From Chloroflexota bacterium (GTDB lineage: Bacteria; Chloroflexota; UBA11872), in assembly GCA_022824865.1 (NCBI GenBank), contig JAJDZD010000022.1, positions 100,115-164,114 on the forward strand: a stretch of DNA of 64,000 nucleotides. Direction: 5' to 3'. Below, one piece after another: positions 32,109 to 40,472 of the stretch. Position numbers and translations under genes: made by a program. Numbering within the stretch: position 1 is the stretch's first letter; every line of letters starts with the position of its first letter. The notes below the pieces were generated by a model. It was not told where the DNA came from. It saw only the letters and a list, made by a program, of their open reading frames with translations, and ran no database searches.

Positions 32109-33955
32109 GCGCCGCTCTCCTGCCCGCAGACGCGCACGCCCTCGGCCACCTGCAGTTGCTCCACAAAGGCGGCGCTCAGGCAGCCGCTCATCCGTGCGCC
32201 CCCGTGAAGCCGCAGATCCAGTTCGCGAAGGTGCGCCAGGCGCTCGAGGTCACGCGGCACGTCGTCGAAGAACGTGTGGCCGGACAGATCCAGCGTCTGC
32301 AACTGGTCCAGATCGCTGATCGCCGGCGGGATCTGACCGATGAGCCGGAGGCTCTCGTGCCGGTGCACACCCTGCCGAAACCTGAACTTCAGCCCCGTCA
32401 CCCGCGTCGGCTCTCCGCTGATCTGCACCCCCGCCCACTGCGCCAGCGGCGCCCCAAGTCCCCAATTCAGAATGGTCGGGCCCGCCAGCGTGTCTCGTAT
32501 CGCCATCAGTGTTTCGCAATCCCGCACCAGCCCCGGGTTGGCCTCCGGATTGGGCACCAGGTAGCCCTCGCGGCAGGCGGCCTTGCCCACCTCGGCGTCC
32601 TGGTAGCTCGAGTGCTCCGCCACCATCGCCAGCCCGCCGCGCACCAGCACCCGCACGTCCGAGCCGTCCGGCGCCATGGTGTACAGCACCACCTCGCCGT
32701 TGGGCGTCGGGTTGCCGGCCGCCCGCACGGCGACCCGCGACCCGTCCGGCGCCCAGGCCGCCGCGGCCCGGCCCCTCTCGTTGGCGAACTCCTCCGGCGA
32801 CCGCCCCACGATCTCGCCGTCCAGGTTCACCACGCACAGCTGATACCCGCACCCGTACAGGATGTGCGCCCCGTCCGGCGACCATTCCACTTGCGACAGC
32901 GGGTAGTCCTGATGCGGCTTGTGGGTCGTCTTCGCCAGGCCCCGCAAGTCCTCAATTTCCCTTATGACACGTTCGTCTGACCCATTCGCCGCAATCGTCA
33001 CCAGTTGCGCGTCCGGCCCCTGCCGTCGCACCAACGCGAGGCGCATACCATTGGGCGACCAGGACACCCCGCTAATCACGCCGCCCGTCACGGCGTGCTG
33101 CGTGGATCCGTCGGCCACCACAACGACGAGACCTGAGACCCGGACGAACACGCCCTCGCGAATCCGGTCGGGTCGTTCGGCCGACAGCACTGCAAAGCGC
33201 TCACCATCCGGCGACCACCTCGGCGCGAAAGCTGTCCGGCCCTCATTCGGCAGCACGAGATCGATATCGGGCGCTAAGTCATCGCCCTGCAGCGAGAGCA
33301 CCCATAGCGCTGCGTACGACGGTTCCGCGGGGTTCCGATCGGACATATAGGCAATGCGGCGGCCTTCAGGCGACCACGCCGGCAAGTGGTCGTACCTGCC
33401 ATCGGTCGTAAGCCGACGGGCCCTCGACCCATCCAGCGCCACCGTGGCGATTTCGAACTGGTATTCGCCGCGCGGCGTCCACGGAGCGCCGCCCCTCAGC
33501 TTAAGGCCCTCAGTCGGGTATTCGCAGCTGGCGTAGACGATTTCCTGGCCGTCCGGCGACAACTCGGCGTACAAGCGCATGCCATCGGGGAATCCATATC
33601 CCGGATTCGCATCGACAATCTCCCGCAACCGCGTGCCGTCGACGTTCACCAAATGCACCGAGGCACTATCGTCAAAGATGAGTTGGGTCCCGTCAGGACT
33701 CCAGTCGACGAGGTGCGGCGCCGGTTCGTTCGTCGGAAGCCCGTCGCCGGGCGGGCCGCACGGAAACCCAGGTATGTTGTCGGGCCCACGCGACCGTGCC
33801 CACTCGCCGTAGGCTTGTTCCCAGTCACCGGCCTGATTGTCGTCTCGAATCTGCTCCTGGTTATCGGCGTTTTCAGCCGCTTCGCAGCCGGCAACGAATA
33901 CAGAAGCAAGCACGACGGCGACGCTTAGAAGTCGACGCATCCAGGCAGTAATCAC
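32105..33955 (-). CDS. Beta-propeller (PD40) lipoprotein with short LRR tail
   Basis: A 616-residue paralogue. Its signal VVLASVFVAGC is a typical lipobox. The propeller has blades VDWSPDGTQLIFDD, PAWSPEGRRIAYMSDRNP, PRWSPDGERFAVLS, VSWSPNGMRLALVR and VEWSPDGAHILYGCG with the CGYQLCVV pair. The cap NPEANPGLVRDCETLMAIRD followed by LNWGLGAPLAQWAGVQISGE leads into about three LRRs (LIGQIPPAISDLDQLQTLDL, ERLAHLRELDL) and a Cys-containing end. The GTG start at 33955 overlaps the protease stop. It is the first of three propeller paralogues in the cassette and probably sits on the outer face of the membrane. Confidence 0.8.
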   Translation of the reverse strand: MITAWMRRLLSVAVVLASVFVAGCEAAENADNQEQIRDDNQAGDWEQAYGEWARSRGPDNIPGFPCGPPGDGLPTNEPAPHLVDWSPDGTQLIFDDSASVHLVNVDGTRLREIVDANPGYGFPDGMRLYAELSPDGQEIVYASCEYPTEGLKLRGGAPWTPRGEYQFEIATVALDGSRARRLTTDGRYDHLPAWSPEGRRIAYMSDRNPAEPSYAALWVLSLQGDDLAPDIDLVLPNEGRTAFAPRWSPDGERFAVLSAERPDRIREGVFVRVSGLVVVVADGSTQHAVTGGVISGVSWSPNGMRLALVRRQGPDAQLVTIAANGSDERVIREIEDLRGLAKTTHKPHQDYPLSQVEWSPDGAHILYGCGYQLCVVNLDGEIVGRSPEEFANERGRAAAAWAPDGSRVAVRAAGNPTPNGEVVLYTMAPDGSDVRVLVRGGLAMVAEHSSYQDAEVGKAACREGYLVPNPEANPGLVRDCETLMAIRDTLAGPTILNWGLGAPLAQWAGVQISGEPTRVTGLKFRFRQGVHRHESLRLIGQIPPAISDLDQLQTLDLSGHTFFDDVPRDLERLAHLRELDLRLHGGARMSGCLSAAFVEQLQVAEGVRVCGQESGA

Positions 33956-36900
33956 GGGCTTGATTCCTGCTGATACAGTGCGTAGATCGCGAGTACGTCA
34001 AGCGGATGCGGCGAACAGTCGGGGTCGTTTGGCAGAACGCTATCCGCGTCGCCAGGCTTGAGCTCATACGGAGTCTCGTAGCTCATCACCGATTCGTAGA
34101 TTGAAGGGTGATGAACGACGTCGTCCGACCAGTCCTGCACCCGCGAGCCATTTCGAATACCAAGGACGTGCCCGGCCTCGTGTACCAAGGTCTGATATAC
34201 CCCAAGGTCAGGCGCGCCGCAGGTGTTGAACCGCACGTCATCGCGGTCGACCGTGACGCCGCCGCCGGGATCCAGGCCACCAGGAATGTCAAACGGACCC
34301 ATTCCATAGGAGCTTTGAGCTAGGAATATATCGGAGGTCCAGCCCTTATCGTCATTGAAATGCAGACGTGTCGCGCACGCCGTAGGGGCGAACACACACT
34401 CCACTAAACCCAGTTCATATTGCAGGCCCCAAACCTTGCTTAATTCACTAAATAGACCCATAGTTTTGAGACCCTCATAAGTGCCGCCCGTGGCATTGTC
34501 GATCATGATTATTTCGTTGGCCTCTTTATCGTCAACTTGCGCGCTGGTTAGGATGTCTAAGCTCATAAGATACTGTTGTAGTTGGGCTAGTTCTGCAGGC
34601 GATAGCTTCTGCCCGAATTGAGCAGCGTATTTCTTCCTGATGTCTTCGTAGACTGCGTCGTAGTCCGCGCAATCGCCCGACTCGTGCACCATGCGGACGA
34701 GGCCGTTCGTGGCCAGCTGCCACTGCCCGAGCGCGTGATTGATCAGGTTTTCCCACTGCGTGATATCGCCTGGAAACCCATCGGGACAGATGCGATACGC
34801 ATACGTCCGGTTCTTCACGCGGTAGTTCAGCGGGAACGTCGCCACCCGCTCGCCGCCATCGGCGGCTCGGGCCGACGGCCAGGCATAGGCGTCGCGCGCG
34901 GCGAACACCGTGGAGGTCCGCTGCGGGCCGGTCTCCTCATAGCGCAGCTGGATGGCGTAGATCGCTTCCATCGTGAGGTCCTCATCGATCGTGTCGGGAT
35001 TGGTCGAGCTTTGAGAAAAGACCTCGACCGGGTGGAAGGTATCGAGCGCCCACCCCAGTGCTTGGTGATTGCCGCCAAGGCGTCGATGGTGAAAGGCGTA
35101 GGTGCCGGTCGAATAGTCGCTGCCCAGGATGTTCCCGACGGCCAGCCACTGCAGCTTGACCTGCGGCGCCCCCGCCGAACTCTTGCCGTTGGCTTCGATG
35201 ATCGGGCTGTCGATGATGATGGCCTCGCTGCTGACCGCGGATTCCACGGTGCCGTTGACGGCGTGGAGCCGAAGGCCGTAGGCCGTGCTATGGGCCAGGC
35301 CTTGCGACACGCCGTTATTTCGCGTGATCACGTGGTCGAGGTCAATGACGTAGCAGTTGTTGACTGAGACCTCGCCGCTGGTCGTACCGTCAGCGCCACG
35401 ATCCGGCGGCAGCCAGTTGGTCCAGCCGCTGGCCAAGCGCTGCCGGATCTGCACGACGTACTTCCTCGCCCCCGGCACCGGGTTCCACGTGAGAACGGCG
35501 CGCCGGTTCCGGAAAGGCGTCACGTGCAGGTTGGTGGGCTGGCCCAGGCTGGTGGGCGCGGTTGACCCAGGATCCGGGATCGGGTCGCACGCCGGCGGCT
35601 GCAGCGTCGGTTCACCCGGCCCGGGGGTTACCGGCGCCCCGGCGCCGACCTGCGGCGTTCCAGTCGCCGTGTCTGACCACTCGCCGTCGCCCGTCGCGTT
35701 CGCGGCGCGCACTTGCACCTGGTAGCTCGTGCCGTTGGTGAGTTCCGTAATGGTGGTCGACGTGCCGGTGCTGACCTCCGTCTCGGTCCAGTCGTCGGTC
35801 GCACCCGCCCGATGCCGCACGTCATAGTGCGTCGGGGCGCCGCCGCTGGTCGGCGCCGTCCAGTCCACGTGCAACGCGGCGTCGCGCGGACTCACCACCG
35901 GCTGCCCCACCGGGCCGGGTTGCTGCGCCTCCACCGTGAGCTCCCGGCGGTCGTACAGCACCGAGCCGTCCTGCGATTCCAGCCGCACCACCGCGTCGCC
36001 CCCCGGCGCGCAGCCGTCAATCCACATCGAGTCGTAGTAGCCCAGTCCAGGCGACGGCGACGGCGCGCGCGGCGCCGCCTGCCCCTGTGCGCCGCTGGCC
36101 CCGCAGCGGCCTTCGGGCTGGATCGGCCCTTGGAGCCGGATGTAGGCCGTGGCGCCCACGGGCACGTCGTTCGCGCCAATCTTGATCCGCTCGCCGATCG
36201 CGATCGTGGTCTTCGGCAGGGCCAGTGTCGGCAACGGCCCCGGCAGCGGCGTCACCGTCACTTCGGCGGACCAGGCCCCGCAGCTGTTGGGCCCGTTGCA
36301 GGCCCGGATCTGTACCCCCTGCCCCCGCCCGTACTTGAGCCCCGTGAAGCTGTGGCTGCGGCTGGCCGCGCCCACCACGGTCGCCTGGTCGTGCGACGGC
36401 CAGGGGTTCGGCTGCTCCCGCCGCAGCAGGCCGAAGCCGGTCAGCGCCCGCCCGCCGGTATCGGTGTGGGGGCTCCAGTGGACCGTGAACGAGGTGGCGG
36501 TCCGGTTGCTGGTGCTGAGCGACTGCACCTGGCCCGGCGGGCCCACCGTGGGCGCCGCCGTGGGATTAGCCGTGGCGGTGGGCGTCGGCGTGGCCGTGGG
36601 CGTGGCGATCTGCACTTCCTTGGGCGGGTGCGTCCACCAGCCGCAGCTGTCGGCGCCGTTGCAGGCATGAATGCGGAACTTGTACGTCGCGCCGGCCTGC
36701 AAGCCGGTATAGGTGTGGCTGCGCGCGGCCGCGCCCTTGACGAGCGCGTCGCCGTAGTTGGGATGGGTCGGCCCGGTCCAGAACAGCAGGCCGAAGCCGG
36801 TCAGCGCCCGCCCGCCGTCGCTGGGCTTGCCCCAGGTGGCCCGGACGGAACTGGTGGTGACGTTGTCGAAGCTGACGCTCGGCACGATGCCGGGCGTCCC

Positions 36901-37101
36901 CGCCTTGGTCGCCCCGCGCGTCGCCGCCGACGCGGCCGCCGCGCCGGCCACGCGTGGATGCCGCTCCGCTGGACCACCCGCCCGAGCGCCGCCCGGCGCC
37001 CCGCGCCGCGCCCGAACCTGGCGAGCACACGACGCAGCTCCCACCCGACGGCTGGCATCGGTCCCACCCCCGCCGGATCGCAAGCGCGAAGAGTCAATCA
37101 C
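33952..37101 (-). CDS. Fibronectin-III / zinc-metalloprotease protein
   Basis: A frame of 1049 codons. Two related FN3 domains (about 70-165 and 190-290) both carry GRALTGFGLL and an ACNG..SCG..W disulfide pair, separated by a Thr/Pro repeat linker. A beta domain and a third FN3 (about 395-485, HYDVRHRAGATDDWTETEVS) follow. Next come a linker PGEPTLQPPACDPIPDPGST, another FN3-like domain and a C-terminal protease domain with HEAGHVLG at 974-981 and SVMSYE as Met-turn. Standard metzincins have His or Asp three residues after the Gly; here it is Asn, and a DVVHH pair further on may supply the ligand. No signal peptide is visible in this frame, and the first 60 residues are Arg/Gly-rich, so the true start or N-terminal sequence is uncertain. 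It is the first gene of the coupled cassette. Confidence 0.75.
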   Translation of the reverse strand: MIDSSRLRSGGGGTDASRRVGAASCARQVRARRGAPGGARAGGPAERHPRVAGAAAASAATRGATKAGTPGIVPSVSFDNVTTSSVRATWGKPSDGGRALTGFGLLFWTGPTHPNYGDALVKGAAARSHTYTGLQAGATYKFRIHACNGADSCGWWTHPPKEVQIATPTATPTPTATANPTAAPTVGPPGQVQSLSTSNRTATSFTVHWSPHTDTGGRALTGFGLLRREQPNPWPSHDQATVVGAASRSHSFTGLKYGRGQGVQIRACNGPNSCGAWSAEVTVTPLPGPLPTLALPKTTIAIGERIKIGANDVPVGATAYIRLQGPIQPEGRCGASGAQGQAAPRAPSPSPGLGYYDSMWIDGCAPGGDAVVRLESQDGSVLYDRRELTVEAQQPGPVGQPVVSPRDAALHVDWTAPTSGGAPTHYDVRHRAGATDDWTETEVSTGTSTTITELTNGTSYQVQVRAANATGDGEWSDTATGTPQVGAGAPVTPGPGEPTLQPPACDPIPDPGSTAPTSLGQPTNLHVTPFRNRRAVLTWNPVPGARKYVVQIRQRLASGWTNWLPPDRGADGTTSGEVSVNNCYVIDLDHVITRNNGVSQGLAHSTAYGLRLHAVNGTVESAVSSEAIIIDSPIIEANGKSSAGAPQVKLQWLAVGNILGSDYSTGTYAFHHRRLGGNHQALGWALDTFHPVEVFSQSSTNPDTIDEDLTMEAIYAIQLRYEETGPQRTSTVFAARDAYAWPSARAADGGERVATFPLNYRVKNRTYAYRICPDGFPGDITQWENLINHALGQWQLATNGLVRMVHESGDCADYDAVYEDIRKKYAAQFGQKLSPAELAQLQQYLMSLDILTSAQVDDKEANEIIMIDNATGGTYEGLKTMGLFSELSKVWGLQYELGLVECVFAPTACATRLHFNDDKGWTSDIFLAQSSYGMGPFDIPGGLDPGGGVTVDRDDVRFNTCGAPDLGVYQTLVHEAGHVLGIRNGSRVQDWSDDVVHHPSIYESVMSYETPYELKPGDADSVLPNDPDCSPHPLDVLAIYALYQQESSP

Positions 37102-37229
37102 AGCTGTCGGCCGCTATGCAAAAACCTGCATATCCATGGCCCGATCCCGGGCCCCCGCGCGCCCCAGCCCGCGCCCGCCCCGCCACCAGCCCTGCGCTCA
37201 CTCCCGACTCCCCATCCCACTGCCTCTCG

Positions 37230-37246
37230 TGTACATCCAGTGTACA
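37230..37246. promoter_or_regulatory. TGTACA inverted repeat
   Basis: TGTACA (37230-37235) and TGTACA (37241-37246) are separated by TCCAG. Each half is itself palindromic, so the element reads as direct and inverted repeat at once. The right half runs into TACAAT, a -10-like sequence. It is a candidate operator-promoter; no regulator is assigned. Confidence 0.4.
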
Positions 37247-37516
37247 ATAGACCCGATGTCTCCGCAACCCGAACTCTGGATGCCCTCGCTCCTCCTGCCG
37301 CTCGGCCTGCTGCTACGAATCCTGTCCGCGGCGCTCGGGCTATGTCGCCCCCACCCCGCGCCCCCACCCCGCCGGCCCACCCGCGTCTCGCGCCTCCGGC
37401 CCCTCGCAACCACCCCCTGCGCCATCCTTTCCCCGCCGTCACCCCCGCGTTCGCCGGTATCCACCCCCACCACCGACGCGCCCCAAAACCACCAGAAATG
37501 CGCCCCGAAAAAACCG

Positions 37517-37540
37517 AAGAGTTTTTTAGAAAAAACTCTT
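37517..37540. promoter_or_regulatory. AT-rich perfect hairpin
   Basis: AAGAGTTTTTT (37517-37527) and AAAAAACTCTT (37530-37540) are perfect 11-base complements separated by AG, inside very GC-rich DNA. It could serve as a bidirectional terminator-like element, a cruciform or a protein-binding site. It lies 160 bases before the pilin-like gene. Confidence 0.5.
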
Positions 37541-37700
37541 ATTGCGCGCGAGCCCCCCTACTCCACCCACCTCAGCCACTCCCATCGGCAGCCCAACCCA
37601 CCCGTCGCCGCGGCCGCCTCATTCCGCCCTTCTGTCCCCCGCTTCTCTCACTGCTCACTTCTCTCCACTCACTCCTTCCTCTACGCCCGTCTACACTGGC

Positions 37701-37931
37701 ATGAACCCGCCAAGCCTCGGAGCCGGTGTGACGGCCAATCTCAACCCCGCCGGACCGCCCCGCCATTCACGGCGCCGCTACCTGCCCGAGGGCTCAGGCG
37801 TCAGCGTCCTCAGCTACATCCTCGTCACCGCGGTCTTCGTCATCGTCCTGATCGTGGTGCTCAACTCCCTCGGCGACAGCATCGGCCAGGGCCTCCAGGA
37901 CCTCGTCGACCAGATCCCCATCAGCCTCTGA
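37701..37931 (+). CDS. Small single-pass membrane protein, Flp-pilin-like
   Basis: A 76-residue protein. A basic, Pro-rich start (GPPRHSRRRYLPEGSG) precedes one long hydrophobic helix (VSVLSYILVTAVFVIVLIVV), then LNSLGDSIGQGLQDLVDQI. The layout of a short basic leader ending in Gly, a hydrophobic helix with an early Tyr and an LG..I.....I end recalls type IVb Flp pilins, but the usual Glu at position +5 is missing. No Shine-Dalgarno precedes ATG 37701, since the upstream stretch is almost free of purines. It ends 15 bases before clpC and is probably co-transcribed with it. Confidence 0.5.
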   Translation: MNPPSLGAGVTANLNPAGPPRHSRRRYLPEGSGVSVLSYILVTAVFVIVLIVVLNSLGDSIGQGLQDLVDQIPISL

Positions 37932-37946
37932 GGAGCCGCTAGGCCC

Positions 37947-40454
37947 GTGGAACGCGAACCCGACGACTACACCCCCGTCGAATACCTCCGCCGCCTCACC
38001 GGCCGCGGCCGTCGCGTCATCCAGCACGCCGAGCTCGAAGCCGCCCGCCTCGGCCACGACGCCGTCGGCCCCGGCCACGTCCTCCTCGCCATCCTCGAAT
38101 CGCCCCAAACTGCCGCCGCCCGCGTCCTCCGCGATTCCGGCGTCGACCTTGGGCAACTCCGCGAGGCCCTGATTGACACCCACCCCCCGGGCTACGCCCG
38201 CGACGACGGTCGGCGCCCGCTCTCCGCCCAGGGCCGCAACGTCCTCCGCTCCGCCGCCCTGGAGGCCGAACGCATGGGTGTCCGCTTCATCGGCACCGAG
38301 CACCTGCTGCTCGGCGCGCTGGCCAACGCCGGTCGCCTCACCGCGGGTGCGCTGGCCGCCGCCGGCGTCGAGTTCCGTGCACTCCGCCGCCGCGTTGAAG
38401 CCGCCTACCAGCCCGGATCCCCCGGCCGCGGCCGCCGCCGCCGCGGCCGCTGGCGGGGGCGCCGTCGCCGCGGCAAGCCGCGCAGCATGCTGGCGGAGTA
38501 CGGCAGCGACTTCACGAATGCCGCCCGCGGCGGCGACCTGGACCCCGTGATCGGGCGCCAGCTTGAGATGGACCGCGCCATTGAGGTGCTGCTGCGCCGG
38601 ACCAAGAACAATCCCGTGCTGGTGGGCGACGCCGGTGTCGGCAAGACGGCGATCGTGGAAGGGCTGGCTCACCGGATCGTGAAGGGCGACGTGCCGGACG
38701 AGTTGCACGACAAGCGGCTGGTCTCCCTGAGCCTGCCCGGCATGATCGCTGGCGCCAAGTACCGCGGCGAGTTCGAGGAACGGGTGCAGCAGTTGATCGC
38801 CGAGGTGCGCAAGAGCGGTGACGTGATCCTCTTCATCGACGAACTGCACACCGTCATCGGGGCGGGCGGCGCGGCGGGTTCGCTGGATGCTGCCAACCTG
38901 CTGAAGGGTCACCTGGCGCGCGGCGAGGTGCAGGTGATCGGGGCCACCACCTGGCGCGAGTACCGGCGCTACATCGCCAACGACAAGAGTCTCAACCGCC
39001 GATTCCAGCCCATCGACGTCGACGAACCCAGCGACGAGGATGCGGTCGAGATCCTGAAGGCTCTGCGCCCGATCTACGAGTCGTATCACGGCGTGGAGGT
39101 CACTGACGACGCGGTGGACGCCTCGGTGCAGCTGTCGCGCCGCTACGTCACTTCGCGCCAACTGCCGGACAAGGCCATCGACCTGGTGGACGAGGCCGCC
39201 GCTCGGGCCAAAGTCCAGCGCCAGACCCCACCCACCCGCATCCTCGAACTCCTGCGCCGGATCAAGCAGTTGGACGCTGAAATCGCGGCGGAGCCCGAAG
39301 CGCCAGACGACCCGGACCATTCCCCCGGCGCCCGCCGTCGAGTGCGCGATCAGGTCGCCGACGAACTCCGCGATGAGCGCGCCGCCTGGGAATCCGAAGT
39401 CGGCACGGACCGCCCGGTCATCACCCCGCACGAGATCGCGGAGGTCCTTTCCTCCTGGATCGGCGTTCCGCTGCCGACGCTGGCCGAGAACGACTCGGAC
39501 CGCTTTCTGCACATGGAGGACGACCTGCGCAAACGCGTCGTCGGCCAGGATGACGTTCTCGTTGAACTCGGCCGCGCTCTGCGCCGCGCCTTGGCTGGTA
39601 TGCGAGACGAGCGCCGACCCATCGGGTCGTTCCTGTTCCTCGGCGAATCCGGCGTCGGCAAGACCGAAACCGCCAAGGCCTTGGCCCAGTTCGTCAGCGG
39701 AACCGACGACAATCTGGTACGCGTCGACATGTCCGAAATGTCCGAGTACCACAGCATCTCGCGGCTCATCGGCTCCCCGCCCGGCTACGTCGGCTTCGAC
39801 GAGGCCGGTGGCCTGACCGAGGCCGTCCGCCGCAACCCCTACTCCGTCGTCCTGTTCGACGACGTGGAGAAAGCGCACCCCCGCACCTTGCAGGTGCTGT
39901 TGCAGATCATGGAGGACGGCCTGCTTACTGACGCCAACGGCCGCCAGGTCGACTTCCGCAACACCATCATCGTGCTGACCTCCAACCTTGGCGTCGACCA
40001 GGTCACCGGACCCTCGATCGGCTTCGAGTCCGCCTCGGGCTCGGCTCGACGCCATACCGCCTACGAGTCCCGCATCCGCGAGTTCGCCCGCCGCCAACTC
40101 CCCGGCGAATTCCTGAACCGGCTCGACCGCCTGGTCGTCTTCCGCGCGCTCGAAGAGGAAGACATCCGCGAAATCGCCCGTCGAACGCTCTCGGACGCCA
40201 TCCTCCGGGCCGAGAACCTCGGCATCCGGCTCCACATCGCCTCCGAGGCGCTCGACTACATCGTCAATGTCACCCTTGGACGCAACGCCGGAGCACGACC
40301 GATCGCCCAGCTGGTCGGCGAATACGTGGACCAGCCGCTGACCGAGCACGTGATGCAGGCCGAGGCCGAGGGACGCGAATTTGAACTGCGTGTGCAGGAC
40401 GATAAGCCGACCATCGTCGAGACAACCCCGAGTCCCGCAGGTACCCCCGGCTAA
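37947..40454 (+). CDS. clpC: ClpC-type AAA+ unfoldase
   Basis: An 835-residue Hsp100 protein. Two Clp_N repeats ([40 protein letters not shown]) come first. An unusual Arg/Gly-rich linker follows at residues 161-179. AAA-1 has Walker A GDAGVGKT (227-234) and Walker [14 protein letters not shown]. The middle segment is short and acidic. AAA-2 has Walker A GESGVGKT, Walker [13 protein letters not shown] and the pore loop GSPPGYVGF. It unfolds proteins for the ClpP peptidase. The middle domain lacks a clear UVR motif, so the ClpC label rests mainly on the overall order. The GTG start at 37947 is supported by AGGAG at 37931-37935. Confidence 0.88.
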   Translation: MEREPDDYTPVEYLRRLTGRGRRVIQHAELEAARLGHDAVGPGHVLLAILESPQTAAARVLRDSGVDLGQLREALIDTHPPGYARDDGRRPLSAQGRNVLRSAALEAERMGVRFIGTEHLLLGALANAGRLTAGALAAAGVEFRALRRRVEAAYQPGSPGRGRRRRGRWRGRRRRGKPRSMLAEYGSDFTNAARGGDLDPVIGRQLEMDRAIEVLLRRTKNNPVLVGDAGVGKTAIVEGLAHRIVKGDVPDELHDKRLVSLSLPGMIAGAKYRGEFEERVQQLIAEVRKSGDVILFIDELHTVIGAGGAAGSLDAANLLKGHLARGEVQVIGATTWREYRRYIANDKSLNRRFQPIDVDEPSDEDAVEILKALRPIYESYHGVEVTDDAVDASVQLSRRYVTSRQLPDKAIDLVDEAAARAKVQRQTPPTRILELLRRIKQLDAEIAAEPEAPDDPDHSPGARRRVRDQVADELRDERAAWESEVGTDRPVITPHEIAEVLSSWIGVPLPTLAENDSDRFLHMEDDLRKRVVGQDDVLVELGRALRRALAGMRDERRPIGSFLFLGESGVGKTETAKALAQFVSGTDDNLVRVDMSEMSEYHSISRLIGSPPGYVGFDEAGGLTEAVRRNPYSVVLFDDVEKAHPRTLQVLLQIMEDGLLTDANGRQVDFRNTIIVLTSNLGVDQVTGPSIGFESASGSARRHTAYESRIREFARRQLPGEFLNRLDRLVVFRALEEEDIREIARRTLSDAILRAENLGIRLHIASEALDYIVNVTLGRNAGARPIAQLVGEYVDQPLTEHVMQAEAEGREFELRVQDDKPTIVETTPSPAGTPG

Positions 40455-40472
40455 CCCGATGCGCGTGGGCTG

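Larger units (their letters stand above)
37102..37700. other. Pyrimidine-rich spacer between divergent operons
   Basis: A 0.6-kb region between the protease cassette (minus) and the pilin-like/clpC genes (plus). No convincing gene. From about 37140 to 37700 the plus strand is extremely rich in C and T and poor in G. Two structured elements stand out: an inverted repeat at 37230-37246 and an AT-rich perfect hairpin at 37517-37540. Promoters for both operons must lie here, but no standard -35/-10 pair was clear. Confidence 0.6.

Noticed and set aside
35713-37704. Plus-strand open frame of 663 codons over the protease gene and the pyrimidine-rich spacer
   Set aside because: Composition is almost only Arg, Pro, Ala, His and Ser, without domains; it covers a confident minus-strand gene.
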